A stretch of 64,000 nt of DNA. Source: Ustilaginoidea virens. Its lineage: Eukaryota > Ascomycota > Sordariomycetes > Hypocreales > Clavicipitaceae. Shown here piece after piece: positions 55,598-64,000 of the stretch (positions within the stretch are counted from its first letter, which is position 1; every line of letters begins with the position of its first letter). The position numbers were made by a program, and so were the translations under genes. Location: NCBI RefSeq assembly GCF_000687475.1, contig NC_057319.1:4020001-4084000 (forward strand), given 5' to 3'. The notes beneath the pieces were generated by a model. It was not told the origin of the DNA. It searched no databases and was given only the letters and a program-made list of their open reading frames with translations.

Positions 55598-58125
55598 TTA
55601 CCCCTGCGTCATGTCGGTAAAGGCGGTGGCTTCCTCTTCGTAGCTTACACTCAGGGTCAGGCTCAAGTCTCGAGGATCCCCCTTCCAGGCCGCTTCGCTT
55701 TCCACCCCCTGGACCGCGTCCTTGTGACGGTGATTCAGCTCGGTTGCCACCCTTCGGAATTCGTTCGCCAGCACCTCCATGTTTCCGTGCTCCACGCCAT
55801 CGTGGCCTACGCGCAGATCGATGGGGTAGAGGCTGCTATATGTCGCGTGCTCGTCCTGCTCCTCGATCGTCTGGCGGATGTTTTCAATCAGCCCGGACGT
55901 CCATCCCGGCTTGCAGAACAGGTCAATGCGCCACGCGAAACTCATGAAAGCCTTGGCTATGCCGCTCAGCCCCGGACACCAGGGTTGGATGGAGAGGCAG
56001 CCCCGAACGGACAGGATAAAGTAAATCTGCGCATCCGGGCAGGAGCTGTCGCGGAAGACCTCGTTCACGAGATACAGGAAGCCGGGAGTGACCAGCATGG
56101 TGAGGTTGGTTGTCTCGAACCGCGTCCTGTACTGGTACACCAATCGCTTGAGCTGACGGACCGAGGCGTGGTACGCGGCTGCTGGGCTGTTGTCTTCCGA
56201 AAGGAGGAAATTCCGCAACCCGGCCTGGCGGCCGGCGCTCAGAAACGGCCGCCAAATGTCCATGATTGCGGTCTGGTACCATATGCTAGAATCGGTTGGG
56301 TTTTCATCTGCTTCAGCTTGCCGCGGACCATTCGCTGCATGTGAGCATTTGTGGAGGAGACCTACTGCATAATGAGGACGTGATGTGCACACGAGGGGCC
56401 TCGCGCGACGCTTTCCGGCAAGTCTCGAGACCACTCCAACAAATTCATGTACGCCGCTTCGGCGTTGTGCAAGGGAGATTGCACGTAGGATTCGTACCCG
56501 TCCCGGAAGGCGTCGTGGACGATTCGCCAAAACTTGGATAACCAGGTGAAGGTGGTTCCCATGTAATGGGCCAACGTCAAGCCGTCGCCTTCTCCCGGAA
56601 TCGGCAGTGACGGTGCATGTTTTAGTCGGTGCTTTCGTCGAAAGTATATACAGTGCAGTCTATCAAGTCAATAAATGAAATAAAATAATCTTTTCTCCGC
56701 TCGCCATCATCACAGCACGCTCAAACAGGTTTTCCAATACATACGTGTGCCACCCAAACGCACCCCAGGCAGCAAACGCGGCCGCGGCTCTCATTTCCTC
56801 GTCCTCGAACCGATCAAGGGGCGGTTCACCACCCTCTCGGTCAAAGAGACCCAGCCGTAGACCCATCTCGGCGCTGCTATCGAGATACAGCAAGCCTACA
56901 CGGTCCATTCCATGATGGTTGCATGCAAGGACCAAAAGTATGGCTGCCGACACAGCTGTTACATCTGGAGGCTGGTTCTGGTTTGCAATCCAGCGGAGCT
57001 TTGCCTCTTCGAGAAACAGGACCGACATTGCCTTCGCATCTGGGTTGAACTGTCCGTAGGTTGCCTGTTGAGACGTTGTAAGAGACAGTTACTATCACCG
57101 GTCAAGTTCAAGACCTACGCAAGACCAAGCGAGTAGAGCGCTGACGAGTAACGGCGAACAGAAACGGCCCTTTCCCAGGACAAGGTCCCGCAGAAACAAG
57201 TCGGCTTCAAAGACAGCAAGAACCGGGTGCTCATTGCTCAGATAAAAGGAAATCGCCCTGGCAGCGAACGAATTCGATATGAGGACTGAAGTCCACCTCC
57301 GAATGTTGAGGCTTTGCAATCTGGAATCGACGTAGTGGGCAGGGCCACTAGCTATCGGGCGGGACGCAGGATGAGGTTCTCCTCGAGTAGATGCAGAGCC
57401 GGCATTACCCAATCGTAACTGTTCTTCCCTCGAACACGCCCCTTGAAAGTCGTCGGCGCCGCGCAGACGCTTCCGCGGACGCGAAAAACCGGACGATTGC
57501 TGGCTACCATCGATAAGACGCAGATCAAACTTTTCAATTTCGAGCGGGTGCAGCGAAGGGAAAGCATTGGGGTATCGGAAGTGCAAGTCGAGATGTAAAT
57601 GTGGATGGGCGGGCACCAAGGTAGGTTGTATCACGTCGTCCGTGGCCGAGGCAGACTCGGTGCCTCTCAGATGTCGCAGCAAGGCCACGACCGTCTCTGG
57701 GGGAGCAGTCCTTAGCAACTCCAGAACGCGGTTATGGTCCTGAGCTATGTTTCGAAGCTCCGTCATCTCCACCCGGAGATCGGTACGGTAAAGGCATTGC
57801 TGTCGACGGGAAACGCACGCCGAGCATTTCGGTTTCGCGCCGTCGCACTAGTCCGGGGGGACGAGAAAACATTACCGCCACGTTACAAGCTCGCGTGATG
57901 ATGATGCGTTGAGCCGGGAGATATGGGTTCGCAAGGGGAGACAGGCTATGTCACAGGACCAACCTTGACTTTCCTTTTCCGACAAGCATCGCACGCGACA
58001 AGCGTGTGGGGGACCTTGAGACAAGATGATGGCGTCGGTTGCAGAGGCGGTGGGTCCGTTGGTCGAGATTCAGCCTGGTCGAGCTTCGGAACCAAGTATC
58101 GAAACGTCGAAGGGCGGTTCGACAT
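55598..58125 (-). CDS. Zn2Cys6 fungal transcription factor, 730 aa, five exons
   Basis: Exons: 58125-57964, 57847-57119, 57064-56745, 56659-56366, 56285-55598; total 2193 nt. The start is MSNRPSTFRYLVPKLDQAES. The DNA-binding cluster is split by intron 1: ACDACRKRKVK joins CDGAKPKCSACVSRRQQCLY, giving all six Cys. An acidic/Pro linker with LHLDLHFRYP follows. The fungal-specific regulatory domain starts near HPVLAVFEADLFL and LLVSALLAWSCATYGQF, continues through EAKLRWIANQNQPPDVTAVS, EMGLRLGLFDREG and FAAWGAFGWHTLHC, and ends with WYQTAIMDIWRPFLSAG. A nuclear regulator is expected. Its target is unknown, but it converges on the island across 1.1 kb and is a candidate local regulator. Confidence 0.9.
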
Positions 58126-59223
58126 GTGGAGATTGCAGCTTTCCCAGGGAGCAAGGGATGAGAAGAGAAGTTGACAAACGTCAAAGGGCGGTCGATCGCC
58201 AGTGAAAAATGTTGACGTTTATTTTCGCGTGCGAAGTTGTGGATCAGCTGCAAAGCTCAAAGCTGCAACGGTGCAACGGTGCAACGGGTGCAACCCAGCT
58301 GTCAAGTGGGGCCGTATGTGGGGCGAGGCGAGGCGGGGTTTATCACATGCATTGACGCTAAGCCCGAAATAGAACCGAATGTCTTCGCATATATTCCTGT
58401 TTTCCTATTAGCAGCTTGCATCCCCTCAGATAGCTCGACCATTTCACAGAACAGGACCAGTACCTCAAGTTTCGCGCAATCTTCGCCTAGGGTAAAGACC
58501 CTCATCTTCGCAGGTAAGTCCCAAGGTAGACTCTAGCTAGCACGAACACGCTTTAAGCGGCGAAAATAAAATAAAAAAAGTCACTACTTACCTTGTAGAG
58601 AAATATGTGCAAAGGTACCTGGTTCTATTTCGGGCTTAAGCGTCCTTGATGATTGCATGTTTGAAAATCCTTCTTTACGTGCACGAGTCTGCCATGCTTA
58701 ATCTCGCGTCAGCTCTCATTAATTCGTACGGAGTACGGAGTACTGCGAAAGTCACTCAGCTTCACGGAGAATGGGTACCGGCATTTCCTGGTGAAGTGGC
58801 AGATCTCCTATCGAAGCTTATATCCAATAGGCAAGTTGGGCATATAAAGGTGTACTGCGAGCTGCGTGCAGACTATTCGGTATGAAGTCACTTATCCGGC
58901 GCAATCATGCCTCCGGGGAGCCATCTTTTAAACCCGGTGGCTCGTACCGTCTCTCCATCTGAAACTTGTCTCGTCTTGTTCCGGGGGCAATCGGATCGTT
59001 GTTCCGACCAATCATGGTGGCTCTTGATGCCGGTTCACAAAGGTAGGCACTCACACACGTGCTCGCGCTAGGGGGCTGTCGTGAATCTTTTCATTTTGGT
59101 CATTCTGTTTTAATTGCTGATGAAACGACGAGACGATCAAATCATACCAAGGAATAGCGTTGATAGGTACTTGTTGCCTGCTCTAGTCCGCTTGCAAGCT
59201 TGGTTCAGGACTGCCAGTGCATC
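58126..59223. other. Zn2Cys6 gene promoter region
   Basis: TACGGAGTACGGAGTAC palindromic words are at 58727-58743, and short GGTACC words are present. No gene is supported; the ORF at 59114-59587 is antisense to the next gene. Confidence 0.5.
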
Positions 59224-60652
59224 CTACGCTCCCGTTGCCACCCCTGGGTCTCGTGGCAGCTGTTGCGGGGAAGTGATGAAACGAGGCGAAAACGCAAAGT
59301 CGCCCCGAAATTCTTCCCTATTCTGCCACCCTGCGTTTCCAAAGAGTGTGCCACTAGCTCGAAGCTCGTTCATCTCGAATACATGCTCAAAAATTTCCCT
59401 GGCTCGCTTACAACGTGAGCCCGATCCCTTAGTCGGCCCTCCGAACAACGGACTCGTCGACTGCAAGGCCATCGATTGCTTTTGGACAGGAGGGTGTATG
59501 TTCCATTCGCATGCTAAAACAGAGAATCGGACTTTTTCAGGGTGCCTGTGGCGACAGAGCTTGCTGGCTTTCGCGTATCGAAGATAGCTCGTGCGGAGCC
59601 ACAGGGTGACTTGGGACACCTCTTTGCTCATGACCCAATCCTCAGGGCTCGCTTCATGATATAGGCGGTTACCAGCTTGGAAACGCTCATTGCGACTGAA
59701 TTTTTTTTTCCCCTCCTTAGCACTAGCCCTTTTCAAAGGAGATCCGGCTCACTCACACTCTGGAATTGATGGCATTCGATGCTTGTAAAACCGGGTGCTG
59801 AGCCCGGCTCTTGTGAACGATGAAATAGTCTATAAAAAAGAACTCCTCAAGATTGGGCAAATGCCTTGCCAGAAATTGGTACAGGTGTGTCGGGTAAACA
59901 GCTTCGTGTGCCGAGTATGGAGCAGCGCTGCACAAATGGCAACGGCAAGGCTTGTTCGCAGGTCTCCAGGAGTGCGAGAAGCGCACAGCCACTCGTCTTA
60001 TATGCTGCAGCTCTGGGCAGTCAGGGTCCACATGTAAATTGGTGTTACTTTGGAAAAGACTCGGGGGTAGATACTCCAAGCAGACAAGGTCGGAGGATCC
60101 ACCCAGGGAGATGATGTTTCCATTGTTGAGCCTCAGAGTATCGGGTCTGGCGCACAGCCTACGGACAATATTCCGAGATTCGACACAGATCCGCGACAGC
60201 GTTGCCAGCTGTCGTCTGAGCGCTTGGTAGTGTGAGACGTCAGCTTTGGGACAAGGGCCGACCGGCATAAAGCAACTTTTCAACTTTTCCCTCGGCTTCT
60301 TGTCTGCTAGAAGACCCTTTGATAGTTCGTCTGTTTCTTCGCCAACGTCATCCAGATCTGTTACGGTAACAAACCCATGTTCAAGATTGTCACTCCACCT
60401 CCAACTGCCATCGACTGATTGTAACTTGAGAAAGTGAACCCCGGGTGTCGATAGGTACGACTCCCAGACTCGTTGGCGTATCTCTGGTGGAAGAAGCGGG
60501 AAAAGCGTAAAGTTCCTACACCCTTCGGGGACATGGAACTTGAAGGAACATGGCATGGCGGATGGCGGCTGGTCGCCTTCATCCACACAGTCTTTGGTGG
60601 GCTCATCTAGGAGGCAAGGCTCATACAGTCGTCTTGCAGATGACGGAATCAT
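59224..60652 (-). CDS. 2EXR-domain protein, 455 aa, two exons
   Basis: Exons: 60652-59757 and 59695-59224; total 1368 nt. The start MIPSSARRLYEPCLLDEP is the ATG nearest the homologous part; the open frame extends upstream to 60895 but that part looks like leader. The 2EXR motif is FTLFPLLPPEIRQRVWESYL (about residue 60). Then come RICVESRNIVRR and LPNLEEFFFIDYF, typical of this fungal F-box-like group. The intron 59756-59696 is called because the first open frame ends inside a perfect donor (GTGAGT), and the next exon, joined after TTCAG, continues with RFQAGNRLYHEASPEDW. Function is unknown; these proteins are numerous and fast-evolving in Pezizomycotina. Confidence in the last exon is lower than in the first. 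Confidence 0.75.
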
Positions 60653-63600
60653 AAGATGAAGACTTTGGAGGTTCTGGGAAACTATGGCTCTCGCGCTCGG
60701 TTGCCAGCGTTCGTGAAACCCGGATGGTAAGCTACAAGGGGATGAAAGTGGGGGTGGTTGATGTCGAAAAATCGAGGATAAATTGTCAACAAGAATGAAG
60801 GTGAGAGTTTGCAACAAGAACGATGTAGAGGCGTCGATAATCAGGGACATGAAGGTTTTAAAAACGAAAAACGGACTGGGAAATGTTCCCAGCAAAAGTT
60901 TGCCTAAAAGCTCGACGTTTAGGCATGCGCTGCCATTGCTCCTTCCTCAGGCGTCAATATTGTCCGGTCCAATTCATCTTGCGGTGTACGGCGGCTTCAG
61001 CTTGCGTTAGTGGTGGGAGTCGGTAGTGAGTACTGTATCCGTACTGTATGTAGTTGCTCGTGTCTAGTGGGCCTTGGTGGGGCGCGGCCAGTGGCACCCA
61101 ACCCATGCGGCATGACTGCATAACTTCCGTATTGGGCCTGGCCGACTGTGTTTCAGGGTCCAGCGGCCGCCAAGTAGAGTCAAGATTCGAGATCGCGACC
61201 CAGCCCTTCAGGGGCAATCGGTCTAATCGAGCGAAAATTAATGTTGCGCATTTTCTTTCATTTTTTTTTCTTAAAAATGAGAAATAGTAAAAAAAATGAA
61301 AGTAAGGCGCACTGTATTTATCGATTCTAGATCAATTTTCAGGGGCTCCCAAGTGCATAATCTCCCGGTACCGTCCCAGATAGATACATCAGGTATGTAC
61401 CAAACTCAAGCTAGGAGGTACCTAAGGTACCTAACCTAATGTAGGAGGTGCCTCAGGTGGCCTGAATATCAACGCAGTTGAAGGAAGCCGCAGCTTCACC
61501 TGCACATGCGAATCTGGACTGGGTGGCACCTGCCTGTTCAGCTTGCATCTTGTCCACCCAGTCACAAGCCCATGAGCAGAGCCGCAGCTGACGACGTTGA
61601 ATCATTACCTCGCTTCATCAGAACTGCGCAGCCCGCCAGCGCAAACCGAGGCATGCAACCGCCATGGTCACCAGGCTCACCAGACATACCCTTTACTCCG
61701 CCATCGCTTTGGACAGGTTAATTTTTTTCCCATTTCATACTCTGATTACTCCAAGTTACACACGATGACGGTTATCTGCGGCTGTGGAAATCGATCAGTG
61801 GACTTTGAATCCAACGTCCCTGGAGGAACCATCACATCGCTTTGCAGTTTGCGGGACAAATACCCAGACTCTTCGGCATCGCTCCCTGCGCGACCATCAG
61901 CCACTAATCCCGTAACACGGGTGACATCCTCGGTTTTAACAAAGCGGGCATCTCGCCTTGACCACCAAAATAAGTAGCACACTAGGCTAGGAATAGGTGC
62001 GCTGAACGATACTTATCCGCGGACAGTCATGTGTCTACCCCTATTTCCGTTAACAACCGCCGAACATCAAGGACCAACGCGACCATATATCACTTAATCG
62101 AACAACGGACCCAAGCAAGGGCGGTGAAGTTTGTTGAAGCCGCAACAGTGTATAAATGGGCTCAGGAACATGCCTCTTTTGCCCAAAGAGAAATGGCACC
62201 ATGTAGCGCTGTCGGCTTTGTTTCGAGTCGGCCAAGCTCGGCTCCCGAGACGCATTCAGGAATAGGGCATTGTGCAGTATAGCCTCGAGTGTCCAAAACT
62301 TAACAGCTTGCCTAATCATTTCAAGGCTATAATATATCACAATCCAGCGTCAACGTGCGGGAAAATCAAACTTGGCCGACCCACCGGACTTGATAGTGTT
62401 TTCATCCAAACCAACGCCTTGGGGTCTGAAAGCTTCCCCAACTGGGCAGGCAGGGGGGCTATATATATTCCAGTTGGCTGGTTCCATGGCACAGACAGCC
62501 ATCTGCCCAATTCGCAGGATGCCGCTTTTTCGCCGCAATGGTGCCGCTGCCCCAGGACTGGGCTCCCTAACAGGCACTGGCCGCTTGGATTTTCAGATGA
62601 TTTCAGCCACAAGCATCCAAGTGGTGACGCACTTATCCATGATCCCATCATGGATGGGTCGAACCATACTCTGACGAATCCCCCGGCAATTCTCCGTCAT
62701 GGGCTGCAGTGGCACCAAGACCGGACTGCGGAAACGTCGACGCTATCATGAACTTGTTTGTCGGCAACGAAACGAGGGAATGGAGAGCAACCGGTGGGTA
62801 GCCGCCTGTACCTCAATTTCCTACTCTTGCTCACGGCCGTCTTGATAAAGCGCAGCTGTGGGCGACGCCCCGTTTCAAATAGCAAAGATCCAATTATTCC
62901 CCGCATGCTCCCGTCTGTCGGAGCCTCAGGGCTCCCTCCACGCTCTGGCTGTGGGGATAGAAAGCAACGCGCCTTATCCAGAAGCATGTCCCGAATGTTG
63001 GCGAGTTTCGGCACATGTACAAGTACGACCTTTCTCGTCATGGACAGCTGTTGATGGACCCCTGTGCCAGGCTGGACACAAGACAGCACGGACCAAACTC
63101 GACAGCCATCCAAGGGTCGTGTTTGTCGAGATACTGGGGCCTTGCCGTGGAGGTTCAAACTGCACCGCATCCTGCTACTGTGTGTGCCGGGGTTTACCGC
63201 CACTACCGACGGCTCCCCTTGTCGACTTGCTTGCATTTCTAGTAAATCCATCTGCGCGCATGGCGGGATGGATGAGGACCATGATGGCGAAAAATGCCAC
63301 CATTGTTGCTCCCCATCATCGGGGGTCCTCTGGCTGGTTACTAGACAGCTGTTCGGGTACGTTCGGGTGGTAAAACCTTGGGATGTATAGAATTGCAATT
63401 GTAAGAGCATAACCTTGGTCACTAGTGCGGTGCGTATTGATGTGAAGGGGAGAAAGGCTGGCGATGGAACGCCTGGGACTACGCAGATGCAGGGTCCAGC
63501 ACCGACGCCGTCCGTGTGCCACTCTCAGCATCAGAATCAGGATCAGAAATGGCCTCGGCCTTGCCAGGGAGCACTTTGGCCCAGCTGGCGGGGAAAACAG

Positions 63601-63944
63601 TGCTTCCGGATTTAGCCTAGAGAAACTTGGTCTCCATCTTGGAACAAAAGGCCCACGGATCGCCATCTGGCCCGAGAAACCCTCATTCGGCCCAGGGAGT
63701 CCCTGATCGTCAGGAACCACTGACTTTCAACAGCTTTGTGAAACGCGAGCTCAGGTCGGTCCCGAGTGACCCTTGCCGTGTAAAACATGCTGTTTCATAC
63801 ATCTCGGAGGACTCTGCCGCGTGCTTGAGAATGAGAGCCAGCTGTCTTTCTCTCTATTCTTTCTTCGTCCCTTTTATTTCTTCTTTTCCGGGGCCTGCGT
63901 GTTTCTGGACAAGACGGATTCTTTGGAACGAAAAGATATCGATA
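60653..63944. other. 3.3 kb without a supported gene
   Basis: It contains an A/T-rich patch (61255-61300), GGTACC-rich words (61420-61450) and a TATATATA box (62460-62467). The longest frames are 62697-63422 (-, 241 codons) and 62858-63373 (+, 171 codons), which overlap each other; neither shows a known motif. A decayed gene or a lineage-specific gene is possible. Confidence 0.4.
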
Positions 63945-64000
63945 ATGCGGTGGATGACGCAAAAGTCGCTGTTGTTCGCTGCATTGGCCTCGGCGAGTGT
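63945..64000 (+). CDS. Start of a secreted protein gene, cut by the right window edge
   Basis: The ATG at 63945-63947 opens MRWMTQKSLLFAALASASV, a short basic start followed by a hydrophobic core and small residues, which is a typical signal peptide. About 18 codons are inside the window. A pyrimidine-rich leader precedes it (63840-63890). The identity of the mature protein cannot be seen. Confidence 0.5.
   Translation, partial: MRWMTQKSLLFAALASAS

Noticed and set aside
1..64000. tRNA and rRNA genes
   Set aside because: I looked for GGTTCGAATCC-type B boxes and rRNA core words by eye and found none convincing; a covariance-model scan would be decisive.

Overview
This window is nuclear DNA of a filamentous ascomycete, most likely a Sordariomycete close to Hypocreales. 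The evidence is short GT-AG introns of about 50-140 nt with T-rich tracts and lariat-like branch sites, a Zn2Cys6 regulator and a 2EXR protein, GC-rich exons, and spacers full of CCTACCTA/GGTACC and TACGGAGTA words. The species cannot be named from this sequence. Genes were assembled by hand from six-frame reading, splice sites and continuity of protein motifs. For every multi-exon model except the GATA gene, whose 5' end is unresolved, the summed exon lengths divide by three.

Layout. 1-706 (-) is the start of a conserved fungal membrane protein that runs off the left edge. 1.6-2.9 kb (-) is an alkaline ceramidase with seven exons, one only 13 nt. 6.0-7.7 kb (+) is an MFS anion/vitamin transporter. 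8.0-8.6 kb (-) and 9.1-10.5 kb (+) are two gene relics with stops and frameshifts; the second joins an HNH-like region to an aminoglycoside-phosphotransferase-like kinase. 12.3-16.3 kb (-) is a hybrid histidine kinase. 17.3-17.7 kb (-) is the last exon of a GATA factor.

19.8-25.7 kb is a tight housekeeping block: zuotin (-), mzm1 (+), slt11 (-) and erg6 (+). 27.9-31.7 kb holds a BAHD-like acyltransferase and an alpha/beta hydrolase on the same strand. 32.5-33.0 kb (-) is a small secreted protein.

34.3-54.5 kb is the most unusual part. It is an island of four genes for mostly giant proteins with very few introns: a 1143-aa and a 1553-aa protein on the minus strand, and a 337-aa protein and a 2413-aa protein on the plus strand, transcribed away from a central 1-kb divergent promoter. 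The last protein joins a ComEC-type metallo-beta-lactamase domain to a DUF6603 region. That fusion only appears when a 71-nt intron is removed; read as plain ORFs it looks like two genes. The three giant proteins resemble protein types I associate mainly with bacteria, so the island is a candidate horizontally acquired, functionally undescribed system.

55.6-58.1 kb (-) is a five-exon Zn2Cys6 regulator that converges on the island. 59.2-60.7 kb (-) is a 2EXR-domain protein. 60.7-63.9 kb has no gene I can support. A secreted-protein gene starts at 63945 and leaves the window.
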